In this document: positions 11,052 through 21,900 of the stretch, one piece after another
How the letters are laid out: each line of letters starts with the position of its first letter
Numbering within the stretch: position 1 is the stretch's first letter
Origin: Galaxea fascicularis
Taxonomy: Eukaryota; Cnidaria; Anthozoa; Scleractinia; Euphylliidae
Length of the DNA: 64,000 nt
Direction: 5' to 3'
NCBI GenBank assembly: GCA_948470475.1
Contig: OX419336.1
Coordinates: 33,160,915 to 33,224,914 of the forward strand
Program-made: the position numbers and the translations under genes
The notes under the pieces: generated by a model
Told to the model about the DNA's origin: nothing
The model's database searches: none
Seen by the model: the letters and a program-made list of their open reading frames with translations, nothing else

Positions 11052-11423
11052 CAGGGACCGCGCAGCAAGTTTTCGAGTGGGGGGTGGGGGGGGGGGGGCG
11101 CTAAAGAAGAATGCGTGAAGGAATTTTTTGGGGGCGGGGGGGCATGCTTGTGGATTTCTATTCAATTTCTCTAAAGTTACGGAGAATGCTATTATAGCGA
11201 TAATATATTCATAATTGTGAACGACTAGTGCTTCATTCTGTCTATTTATCTGCGCGTTTGTCTTTGCCAGTAACTCTGGTCACTTTCGAATTGACGATTT
11301 TTTCCTATTTTTCACTCCATCACTTTTGTTAAATTATTTTTTGTTTAATTTATTTTTATTCTTGCAAAAAAGTGGGAGGCTAAAGCTCCCCTCTCCCCAG
11401 CTCCTCCCTCTGCGCGGTCCCTG
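11052..11423. mobile_element. MITE with CAGGGACCGCGCAG TIRs and exact 5-bp TSD
   Basis: CAGGGACCGCGCAG at 11052-11065 is perfectly inverted at 11410-11423. CCATA is directly repeated on both flanks (11047-11051 and 11424-11428). G-runs sit just inside the left end and C-rich sequence just inside the right. It is 372 bp with no ORF. The CAGGG start, 5-bp TSD and G-rich inner edge match the element at 529-774. Confidence 0.85.
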
Positions 11424-11428
11424 CCATA

Positions 11429-12108
11429 GAACATTCAGTTGTCACTTGTTACCACTTGAAAGCAGAACTAGCATATATCGAACGTGCTGAGGAGATTTCG
11501 AAAATGTGGGGGACGTTTCCCTCAGTAATTAGATGGATTTTTTTGTAAACATGGATTCGCTGAAGCAATAATTCAGCAAGGAAAGGCAGGCAGTAGCACA
11601 ATTACAGTTTGGCATTGTCTGTCTGGGTTGTCATTGTTAAGTTAATGTCATCAGTTTGGGACGAACCTAACACCTGTCGAAGACGAATCATCAGTTGTTT
11701 CCCTCTGGCGGATATAGCTTATCTTTAATATCGCTACAAAACAAAACTGCTGCATTTTGCTACAAACAGCATAGGCCGCGTGTAGAATATTTATAACGAA
11801 ACATTTGTTTTCACGTTTCCGTTCTTTTGTTTGAGCTTTAACTGTTCAAAATGATTTTACAGGGACAAAGTTCATTTAAACAGGTTTATATATCTGGCAA
11901 TGCAAAGCAAATATTGTAAAATTAACAAAACCTAGGTAATTTAATAAAAAGACGAAGGTATTCCAGCAAACATTACGGCACTGAAAGGAAAATGAAGCCG
12001 TAGAACGGTTCAGGATGTTCACCTTTTCCGTCGCCGGTGAATACCTTCAACCTTAGAAAGTATAACGGGAGTCAGTTCATTGAGAACAAGATATGATCGC
12101 CAACGAGG
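11429..12108. other. upstream region of the 12.1-kb ORF
   Basis: No gene or repeat family recognised. It would hold the promoter of the plus-strand ORF at 12109, but I see no diagnostic core element. Confidence 0.35.
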
Positions 12109-12864
12109 ATGCAGAATTATGTCAGTTGTCGAAACTGCCTGTTTGAACAGGAATTGCGGTTTAGTGCCAGAGCTGGATATAGTAGTTCGCTTGCTACACT
12201 TTATACAAGTGGACAACTTTTATCCCGAAGGCCCAGGCTCGTTCGTGGCTTGTACCTTGGTAAGGAACCACTTGAGTACCAAAAAACCTTGACTCCTCTT
12301 CGATTTAGTTTTCAAAAACCGAACTCCGAATCCGCCGATAAGGAAAATGATAAGTTAAGAGCTTCCAATCAGAAAACAATTTTTCCAAACAGTATGACTG
12401 TCGCGCTTTGCAATTTGCAGCCAAGACCATCAAAGAGTGAGCGATTTGAACAAAAGAGTGTTGAGATGAGCATTTCGGCAGGTAAACGAAATACGGCGCC
12501 ATTACTGGGCGCAAGAAATACTCTGGAGGTCGACCGATACCCAAGGAAAGAGAGAATGTTACTAGCCGGTAAAAAGGCCAAGAGTGAAGAGCCTGATTTC
12601 AAGCAGCCAGATAAGGTGACAAAAAAAGGGAAAATGTCTCCACACTTTGAAGAGGAGAGTCAGTCGAAATGCGAAAACGCAGGACTGTCGAGAAGTTTTT
12701 ATTTGGAGGCCACAAAGGGAGCCAACGTGTCGGTTCACAGTACTTACCAAATGAAAGAGCTCGTGGACTACCCGAAAGAGATTAGGACAAGACCTTATGC
12801 GGAATATGGTACGTTTAAACTAAGTGATTACGACATTTGGTCACGAACGAATAAGAAACAATAG
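12109..12864 (+). CDS. hypothetical protein with C-terminal SDYxxWSR motif (251 aa)
   Basis: I do not recognise the family. A single exon runs from ATG 12109; an in-frame stop lies just upstream, so unless a 5' intron exists this is the start. The protein is basic, rich in Lys, Ser and Gln, has no signal peptide or membrane segment, and looks largely disordered. Its last residues are SDYDIWSRTNKKQ. The convergent neighbour on the minus strand ends its conserved part with SDYNKWSRRQKR, so the two are probably paralogues. Two AATAAA signals follow within 36 bp of the stop, which supports a real transcript. Expression is untested, and a lineage-restricted protein is the best guess. Confidence 0.6.
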   Translation: MQNYVSCRNCLFEQELRFSARAGYSSSLATLYTSGQLLSRRPRLVRGLYLGKEPLEYQKTLTPLRFSFQKPNSESADKENDKLRASNQKTIFPNSMTVALCNLQPRPSKSERFEQKSVEMSISAGKRNTAPLLGARNTLEVDRYPRKERMLLAGKKAKSEEPDFKQPDKVTKKGKMSPHFEEESQSKCENAGLSRSFYLEATKGANVSVHSTYQMKELVDYPKEIRTRPYAEYGTFKLSDYDIWSRTNKKQ

Positions 12865-12886
12865 CGTTAATTTCTGATGGTTAAAA

Positions 12887-12900
12887 AATAAAAGAATAAA
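12887..12900 (+). terminator. tandem AATAAA polyadenylation signals
   Basis: AATAAA occurs at 12887-12892 and 12895-12900, starting 23 bp after the stop codon of the 251-residue ORF. Confidence 0.5.
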
Positions 12901-13269
12901 AACTAAAATTTCTCCTTGTCTGGCTTCCCGGTCTGGCTTTTCGGTCGGTAGCATTTCTAGAAGAGTCTCGACTCCACTCTCTGTTGTGCTAAATAACTTG
13001 ACAAGTCTCCCATTCAGAAAAGTCGAAATTGAGTAGTTATGCAAATTGCTGAAACCTCGTGTCAAAGCAATAAAGGCGTTTGGTTGACACCTGTTCTTAG
13101 ACCGGCTGCAATACTTCCTGACGAACTGTTGGGACATGCAAATTAAAAATATATTTATCAGTTCCAGTACTGAATTTTCTTCGCCAAAATTACTTGCTAT
13201 CCACGCCACATCCGAAGCAGATCTAATAAATCAGTTATTCTCTTCGTTTGTGATAGTTCGACTTTCTTT

Positions 13270-14409
13270 CTATCGAATGACTTTATACATTAAAGGGAAC
13301 GGAAACGTTGAAGCAGCGTTTGGATTTCCGGGTGTGATTCGCTTCTGCCTTCGCGACCATTTATTGTAGTCGCTCTGTTCGAAAGCAATTGCTTCGAGCG
13401 GCAAGTGAAGTCGGCCTGTTCTCTTATCCACCACCGTAGGAAGTTTAACAATGGATTTGGACTGATGTTTTTTGCTCTCGTTGTCATCCGCGACGCTTAT
13501 ATTCAAGGGAAGAAGATGTTTGTCCTGTTTTCGTTCGTAGTCTGAAAATTTTTGTTTCTTGGTTTGTGTGATTGAACAGCCTGTTCTCCCAAACTGATTG
13601 CCTGTCGTTTTTCGTATTTGTGGCAAACACTCCGCCTTTTTGCCTGACTTTGAGTAGTTTTTTCCTGTGGAATAAAATATGCTTTTTAGATAATACTTTC
13701 CTGAACGTTTATTTTGTTTCTCTGATGCAATGTTGGGAATAAGATTGCAGTTTCCAGAATGGGCTAGAGTTCCACAAACCAGTTTCGTTGAGATAGCGCT
13801 TGCTCCATTTTCACATGATCGCCACTCTGTATGGCGATCATAAGACAGTTTTTTATTTTTTAAGTAGAAATTTTCTGGATGAGTCAAATACTCCTGAGTG
13901 TCTTCGTTACATCTTCTTGTCTTCCTCTCGGCCTCCTCGTCTGGTGTTTTGCTAGTGCTCTTTTCTAATCGGTTTACAGAGAGACAACAGAGTGAAGAAG
14001 CTAAACAAGGTATCCTTTCTTTTTCCTTTGCTGTTTGCTTTAAATCATTAACTCCTGGTGCGTTTAAACACAAAGTTGGCTGATTTAAATACTCCTTTGG
14101 TCCCTTAACACCTGCCAAGCGCTGAATCCGAGTATCAAATTGGACGTTTCGTTTCGTGTCGAAATCGACGCGGACAGACCCATTCAGATCCAACACTCTT
14201 AATTTGTTACCGCTTTTACTTGCGTTAGCAATTTCCTTCCAACTAAAATCAATCGCTCTGGTGCGCGAAACTGCTACGTTTTTTCTCGAAGGTTTGCTGT
14301 TGATTGTTGGTTTGTTGTGATGGATAAGTGGTTCCTTTTGCAGGCCATCTTTAACGATAACATACATGCTGGCTTTTCCAAACTCCAGCATGTTATTAAC
14401 TTGAGTCAT
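13270..14409 (-). CDS. hypothetical basic protein, paralogue of the 12.1-kb ORF (379 aa)
   Basis: Unrecognised family. ATG is at 14409 and the stop at 13270. The frame stays open about 70 bases upstream of this ATG and would encode an acidic, aromatic run (DDFDDFGFSKGD), so a 5' exon joining just upstream is possible. The protein is rich in Lys, Arg and Ser with scattered Cys and no membrane segment. An EYLxxPxxxxL motif appears twice (PKEYLNQPTLCL and TQEYLTHPENFYL). Near the C-terminus is a segment with DKRTGRLHLPLEA and SDYNKWSRRQKR; the SDYxxWSRxxK/R core is shared with the plus-strand neighbour. The two ORFs are tail to tail with 405 bp between stops. The length and low-complexity-free composition argue for a real gene. 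Confidence 0.6.
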   Translation of the reverse strand: MTQVNNMLEFGKASMYVIVKDGLQKEPLIHHNKPTINSKPSRKNVAVSRTRAIDFSWKEIANASKSGNKLRVLDLNGSVRVDFDTKRNVQFDTRIQRLAGVKGPKEYLNQPTLCLNAPGVNDLKQTAKEKERIPCLASSLCCLSVNRLEKSTSKTPDEEAERKTRRCNEDTQEYLTHPENFYLKNKKLSYDRHTEWRSCENGASAISTKLVCGTLAHSGNCNLIPNIASEKQNKRSGKYYLKSIFYSTGKNYSKSGKKAECLPQIRKTTGNQFGRTGCSITQTKKQKFSDYERKQDKHLLPLNISVADDNESKKHQSKSIVKLPTVVDKRTGRLHLPLEAIAFEQSDYNKWSRRQKRITPGNPNAASTFPFPLMYKVIR

Positions 14410-14742
14410 GTCGCCTTTGCTAAAACCAAAATCGTCAAAATCGTCCTGATACGGTACGAATCCTGTTTTTAATTTGCGTCTTTATTTTTGGTTGTCTCTT
14501 GTTTGTTTCGAGGCTTGTGTTTGACGACAGCTGAAATTCATCGCTTACCCAATCAGTAGCAGATAAACTGTTCCTTCCTGTGGGCTCTGTTAGGTTAATG
14601 AAAGCGATCATTAGTACGTTGCCTTATCTCAATTCGTAGAACGTACAGGGAACGATGACTGACAAATGATCACTAGTCAACCAGCAAATCACATCTTCTA
14701 CAATATCGTCTTTCGCGCAAGAAAAGGCGTTACTTTCACTCT

Positions 14743-15258
14743 CTAAAAAAAATATTCTTTGCTAAAGACACTGTATGCAAACAGCCATGGAAGCGCTGGA
14801 GCAAACTTAAGTACATTTACATCCTCTCCGCTTGATAAAACGTGTTTTGTTATATCTTTATTCCCAACACAATAGATGATCAGGGCACTTCTTTGTTTCG
14901 CACTATAAGTAACAAGTCTGTCAGTGGCATGTGAAGTCCTTGCAATTAAAACTTTTCGGTAAATGAACAATAGATCTCTGCATCAGGTGGCTTTTTCAAT
15001 GCGAGTTTAAATTTGGGTTGATGATGTAAGAACGAAGTAGTTTTGCAGAGGTGGATCTTTTGCTGTCAATTCAAATACATGTTTCAACGCGAGCCAGAAG
15101 ACCTCATTTTCAAGACATTTATATGGAAATGAGGCAATGTTTAAGTAGCGTTGCTTTATAATCCCATTCCATCGATTCTTTGAAGATCTCGCTAATGATT
15201 TGCAAAGTAGATCTGTCAATTCAATTTGCAAATCATCAGGATCTTTCTTTTTTGTCAT
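14743..15258 (-). other. possible small gene or broken ORF pair
   Basis: Two minus-strand frames in the same phase are separated by two stops: 15258-15007 (83 aa, starting MTKKKDPDDLQIELTDLL, helical and charged) and 14970-14743 (75 aa). The first has protein-like composition. No family is recognised. It could be a first exon with the second frame as a coincidence, or a decayed gene. It lies between the 379-residue ORF and the 3' end of the stress-protein gene. Confidence 0.3.
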
Positions 15259-15540
15259 TTTATGACGTTATTTCCAACATATTGTAAGAAGCAATGTTAT
15301 GAAAGAAAGAGAAAGGTAATTGTTCACATTGGTCAACTTATTGTGAGCTCGCGTCCCTTTTCACGAAATTTCCACCAAATGGGTGCATGTCTCAACATTC
15401 GGTAGCAGGCGTACTTATGAAGAAAAGATAGCCTCGAGGCCACTATTTTGTAGTCTAAGCAACTACAAAGATGGAGTGAGCGTTTAAAAACGAGGCTTAG
15501 GTAAACACTAAAATTTGGTTTTTATCAACTTAGTTGATAA

Positions 15541-15690
15541 CGTAAATTGTCCACCGTACCGGGGATTCTAAAAGCTGATATTTAGAGCGTTAGCCCATCG
15601 TCAGAGTGAATCGAATTGGATTCGCTCTGTCGAAGGGCTAACGCTCGAAACTTCGGATTTTAGGATCCCTGTACGGTGGACAATTTGGAA
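15541..15690. mobile_element. foldback MITE with AATTGTCCACCGTAC ends
   Basis: Left end AATTGTCCACCGTACC is complementary to the right end GTACGGTGGACAATT. Inward, GATTCTAAAA pairs with TTTTAGGATC and AGCGTTAGCCC pairs with GGGCTAACGCT around a short loop. The ends resemble those of the larger element at 39491-40140, so they share a family. It lies just downstream of the stress-protein gene. Confidence 0.7.
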
Positions 15691-15842
15691 AAGCCGGTGA
15701 GAATATCGTAATATGCGAATATCGTAAAACGATATCGTAAAATGATATTTCTATCCATTCTGAATAACTCAGTGATAGCAGATGGTGCTTTATGTGCTTA
15801 ATAGATGAAACAGAATAACAACCTGCTTTAGCAACAGCTATT

Positions 15843-15848
15843 TTTATT
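15843..15848 (-). terminator. AATAAA polyadenylation signal of the stress-protein gene
   Basis: TTTATT on the plus strand, that is AATAAA on the minus strand, 63 bp downstream of the stop at 15911. Confidence 0.55.
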
Positions 15849-15910
15849 GTAATCACCCACGCAATAATAGCATAATTTTTTTATGAGAAACGTCCCAAAA
15901 CTTCTCTCTT

Positions 15911-18900
15911 TCAATGCTGACCGGGCACAAAGACCACAGGGATCTGAGTATGCTTGATGACGTAATCACTGACTCCTCCAAGCAACGTACGGCGCAGTGT
16001 CGAGAGTCCGCGGCCACCCATCACAATGTAATCGACTCTTTCTTGCTCGGCTATTCTGTAGATAGTCTCACCGGCTTTTCCAAATTCCACCTTGATTTTT
16101 GCCTTCAGCTGAAACAAAGAACAATAGAGCAAAAAAACAATATTCAAAACTTGTTGTGGTCTTAAAACTACCAAGCATAGAATGTTAACTAAAATGACTT
16201 AACTTGAAACATACGGACGTGTCAAATAAATCAGTTTGACTCCGCGTGAGCCGGAGAGACTCCGCATCCAAAGCAAAGAAATTTGTGTAGCCTTTTTACT
16301 AGCACAACAACGATCATCAGTAGGAATGTCAAATTTTCTTCCTCAGTATGCTCTCTTTAGTGTTGCAACCGATCAAGGTAACTTTTGCACAGATCACTCA
16401 CGTTGCACGCACGTTGAACGAAAGAACAACTTTAGTTTCCAATAAGAAGGACACTTGATTTAAGTCGGCGGACTTCATAGGGGGCTTAGGGGTATTCATA
16501 TGAAACTACAAACTTATCTGTGAGTGGTGAATATGAGAAAACTATATTGGCAATCGATCTTTATAAAAGGAAAGTCGGAAATACAATAGTGGAAATATTA
16601 CACAGATTACTCGGGTGTAATATCGGCAATCAACTGACGAGACATCCGATGTGAAACTCACGACTCATTGCTGTCGTGTTTCAGTTTGGGATGCTGCTGA
16701 AATCTCGATAGATAAGTTTGTAATCAAATGAAGACTGATTCTCATAAGTTTGTAATCAAATGAAGACTGATCCTCGCAGTTGTTAACGCAATTTTATGCA
16801 ATTGCGTAAAGAAGCCTGAAAACATACATGAACATGTATACATGTTTACATGAACTGCAGAAATGAATTCAAAAGAAAACTGTTCTCGCGCTTGTTAACA
16901 CAATTATATGCAACTGCGTAAAGAGGCCTGAAAAAAATTCAAGAATTCAACGGTCACCGGTTTAAACCCCGTTGAAGTCCTGAATTTTTCACTTCAGCTC
17001 ACCGAAAGTTTGTCCAAGAGAATTACTTTCCTTCTTATTGGAAACTAAAGCTGTCCTTTCGTTTAACTTGCGCCGGTGACGCTTCATTAATTACTGCTGT
17101 GTTTCAATCGGGCTGAGTGATCTGTGCAAAAATTACCTTGATCGGTTGCAACACTAAAGAGAACATATTCAGGAAGAAAATATGACAACTGAGAGGATCA
17201 GTCTTCATTTGAGAATTACTTTCGGTACCCAAAGCGAGGCTAGAGCAGGCTGAAAAAAGCCAATAGCTAAATTTCTTCTTAATTTCGTCAGCCGGGCGTG
17301 GTGGCGCACGCCTGTAATCCAGCTGCTTGGAGGTTGGGGTGTTTGAATGGCTTGAGATCGGGATTCCTGAGAGAGGTTGCGCTATGTAGAGCGGGTGTCC
17401 GCGCTAAGTTTGGTGTCAATATGGGGAATACGGAGGAATCTAAGTTCCCCAGGTTGGTTAAAGAGGATCGAACCGGCCCAGGGTGGAAACACAGCAGGCA
17501 AAAGCTCCCGCGTCAAACAGTAGTGGGATCGCACCTGTGAATAGGCGGCAGTTCACAGCCCGGTTGAGATAGTCAAACTCCGCTCCGTTTTCTTTTCTTT
17601 TTTTAACTGTTATTTAGTTGATTTTATTTTGTTTTAGTATTTTGGAAATCTCGAGTGTTGTACTCCTAGTCAAATTTTAACCCACCGACAAATTCTATTT
17701 TGACTCGTCACTTTTACAATGGAGTTAGATAAATTGTCAACTTCTCAAGGTTTATTCCTTTATTGAGTTGAATAACCCTGCCGGAAACGAATAAGCCTTG
17801 GCTTTTAAGAAAGCTTTTAAATAATTTCATGTGAAGTTTGTTGGTGAAGTAAACCTCACGAATAAACTTCACCGGAAGTTATTGGTTAGGTTTTCTTCTG
17901 GCATTCAAAGTGAGGCTGAAGCAGGCTGAAAGAAGCCAATAGCTAAATTTCTTCTTGATTTCGTCAGCCGGGCGTGGTGGCGCACGCCTGTAATCCAGCT
18001 GCTTGGAGGTTGGGGTGTTTGAATGGCTTGAGATCGGGATTCCTGAGAGAGGTTGCCCTATGTAGAGCGGGTGTCCGCGCTAACTTTGGCGTCAATATGG
18101 GGAATACGGAGGATTCTGAGTTCTCCAGGTTGGTTAAAGAGGATCGAACCGGCCCAGGGTGGAAACACAGCAGGCAAAAGCTCCCGCGTCAAACAGTGCT
18201 GGGATCGCACCTGTGAATAGGCGGCCGTTAACAGCCCGATCGAAATAGTCAAACTCCGCTCTGTTTTCTTTTCAATTTTTTAACTGTTATCACGTTGATC
18301 CTGTTATGAAGTATTCTGGAAATCGCTAGTGTTGATTCCAACCCACGGATAAATTCTCTTCTGGTTCGTCACTTTTGCAAAGGGAGATACAATTGTCAAC
18401 TTCTCACAAATATTTTCAAGCGTCTTATATTTTCTTTCTTGTTTGTTTGTTTTTTTTTCTTTAACTGGTATCAAGTTTTAGTGTTGATTTTATTTGGTTT
18501 AAGTATTTTTGGAATATTGAATGAATATTGAATGTTGTACGCCTATCAAATTTTAACCTACCGACAGTTTTACTCGTCACTTTTACGATTGATGTTAAAA
18601 TTGTCAGCCTCTCACAAATATTTGCAAGCAAATATTGTCAATTTATTTTTTTATTTGTTTGTTGTTTTATTTGCTTTTTTTTTCTTTATTTTTTGCGAAA
18701 CAGAATTTTGGAACGTCCATTTTCGGAACTTTTAATGTTACGTCAGTCAATGTCACCTTAAACAGTCTTCCTCAGGACTGCACTCACCAGGACGATCGTA
18801 TATATTCCACTTAATTATGGTAAATGGATATGTTGTCTTGCAATATAATTGTTTTGCTGTTTTTAAGACGGTAAATTGACAAGACAGACGCATTTAATGT

Positions 18901-21900
18901 CTGTCAGGTTGTCTACTTTCGGGTCCCTTTGCCAGACGACTTAAATGCGTCTTGTCGACCTAAACTGACGTGACTAGCAAAAGAAATGGCCAATAAATTC
19001 TGCTTGTAATGGCTCGTAATGGACTTCACAGACAACCCGGCGTAGGAGACAGATGATGGCTTTTCGCGAAGGTTAGAAATGATGAAACTGTACAGTGGAG
19101 GAAAAACACTGCATGAAAAACTGTGTAGGTATTAAAAGGCAGGACCAAAATGTATCACAAATAGATTTTATTTTGGTCCCTCATATTTTTACCTTTTTGG
19201 ACTCGCATTTTGTCTTGTACTTTTCTATGACCCGTTCCTTCTTTTCTTCGTGTTCTTTGACAGTCATTTTCCATTCCTCTGAATGTTGAGAGTCTGCAAA
19301 TAACGATGATGAAATAGCGAAAAAATAGCAGGTAAGATCGAAGCTTAAAGCGATAAAAGCAAAGTGAATGCAATTTGAGCGCAATGCTTGGCTTCTGTTT
19401 CAGGTCTCAATACTCCTCGGAATCGACCATCAGTTTCACTGCGCATACCCATAGCCGACCTTAGTCGGGCTCAGCCGTTTCAAAATCTCGGATGCGAAGC
19501 ACCGAAGAAGGAGAAATTATAGCAGTTGGAAATACAAGAGAAATAAAACATATTTAAAAAAAAAACTTGCCCGATCTTTCATTTTGGAGATAAACTTTCA
19601 GGGAACCCAAAAGAAAATAATATCAAATATTTTAATAATTTTTATACTACTTTGCGTAGTCAACTTCTTTTTTTCTTATCTTCGTCGGCGTCTCTCTTTA
19701 CCGCCGTGGGGCCTCAATCCTTGTGTCTATAGCCAGCTGATTTAGTTGTAAAGGTCCAATTTATTGGACGAATTTCAGTGGCTTGTTGATGTCATTTGAG
19801 ATTCAAGTGTGTCTAGCAGAAACTGGACTTACGTGGTTGGTTGTAGTCTTTGCAGGGGCACAAAACGACCAATTTGTTGAAAAATGTATTATTATACCCC
19901 AGTTAATAAAACTAAATGTTATTCAGGTATTTTCAGGTCGTTTTTAATATTGCTGGGAAAAAATATCTGTTCCTTTTTGCCAGCAAGACACACAAGATAT
20001 TTCCCAGCGAGCTAGATAAAATTGGTTGGTTTCCCAGCCAGATGCAAATTAAGTACTCCGGGAAATAACTGATATTTTGCCAGCCAGCACAATACCTCGG
20101 GGGAACAGATAAAGTGAGGAACAGATTCGTTATGTGCCCCTGTCTTTGTACTGTTAACTGGCTGATTTTTCGCGGGTATTGCGAGTTATTTTAATGGATG
20201 TTTAATTAACATTCGGAGCCAGCATAAGGCTCTAAGTATAACTTGAACCTCTGGTCCTTCTGGCTACACCGAGCGCGGTCCTTCAAGATGAACGCATATG
20301 TAAATGAGATTTCAGTCTCGTTCCCAGAGTACTCTCCTCCACTGGCTCCCTCAACAGAAGAAATGGGAGCCTAGGATGGATGTTAGATGTACTTAAGTAG
20401 CCTCGCTCCAAGGCAATCGCGCAGAACAGGTTGACTTTGATTACAGTTGGTACTTACGTAGCAAAGCGGGAGGATCCAACTTCTCGTGACAATAGAGCAC
20501 AATTAGAGAGTTCTGGTCTTTATGAACATGACTCAAGTACCCTGCGAAAAATGGAGTTTAGCGTTAAAACGATTTATCTTTTAAGTATGAATTGCATTTA
20601 TTTCCAGAATCAGTTATAACTTTAAACAAAGCCGGATAAATGGCTTCGAAATCATTTTCGTAAGCTTACCCAATGAGACGGCAATTACAATGGTAGCGGC
20701 CAGAAATATTTGAAAATCTTGCTTTTCTAGTTTTAGACGGTTTGTACCAATGTTTCTTGCGTAACAATATTGTTGGTGGAGTGTGGCAAGGCATCATTTA
20801 AGCTCACTGCTGTGGGCGGACTTTTCGCATATGTCGTCTGAGTTTGACATGGTTTGTCAGGACATTTAGATATGATAGGTACCGATAATGCTCGACAGTC
20901 CTTATGAATATTTCTTGACGAAAACAAGTCGCATTATGTCGGTTGACTATGGATCTCTGTTATCATAAAAGATGTCAATTATTGTGGTTTGAAATAAGAG
21001 TCAAGTTTAATCCTTTGTCGCGCCGACACGATTGATATGGATGGTGTCATTTCGAGCGCTTACTTGCTAATGGTCTTTATCAGGTAATGGTGTCAGCCGG
21101 ATAGGTTTGTGCTATAGGTAGCAGTGTGGCTGAGTTCTGTCTGCTATCGCTTCCATCCTTCAGACAAAAACTAACTTATCTAAATTTGCTGAAATCCTTA
21201 ACGCATGTGGCACGTTCAGCTTAAAGTGTATGTTTCACCAATCAAATTTTGTGATCAGTCATCTTTTTTTCTCATTCATAATGCATTATTATAAAACCCC
21301 AAATTGGAAAATTTTCACCGCAAGCTACAAAATAATTCTTCACTCGAGAAAAACACGGGGGGAGAGATATAATTATTTTTCTAAGTTTTTCACTGATTAT
21401 TTCTCTCGAACTCTGTAAAGTTCCACTGAAATCAAATTGTAAAACCAGGCAGCTACCAAGAATGTGGAAACTGTCTTACTGTTTTCGAACAAAGAACTGC
21501 AGAAGAAAGATTGTTGTCAAAATCATTTTAGACGTGCCCAAACAGTAAGATAACATGATATTACGTTCTGAAAATAATTGACTTTGTTGGTACTTACCCG
21601 AAGACTACTATGACGCTAAAAGGCGCAGCCGTTTTGACATGTTATCCGAAAAAGTTGCTAAATTGTCGGAATCAAAATGTAACTGAGCTCTTTAAGAACA
21701 TTCGCGTGAAACCCTTTTTTTTTTCAAAGGCAAAAATTATCATAAAACATATCTAGCAAAATTCTAATTACATGATTAATTAAAGGTTTTAGCAAAAAAA
21801 TAACGAAAATGAAATACACGTCGCCAACATTTTCCAGTTGTAGTGCGCCCGTATCTTACGACACGGTTAATGTAACTCTAGAATAAGTTTAAGTCGTGCG

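Noticed and set aside
12841..13209. 122-residue minus-strand ORF between the two convergent unknown genes
   Set aside because: It overlaps the 3' ends of both, has no shared motif and ends in a hydrophobic run encoded by AT-rich sequence. More likely 3' untranslated sequence than an exon.
17298..18216. Two 80-residue ORFs starting MVAHACNPAAWRLGCL
   Set aside because: They are chance frames through the two 7SL RNA genes; the similarity to Alu-encoded peptides comes from the 7SL Alu domain.
17291..18266. Alu SINE copies from primate contamination
   Set aside because: The sequences include the full SRP S domain, differ from primate 7SL throughout, and sit in conserved local flanks, so they are host 7SL genes.
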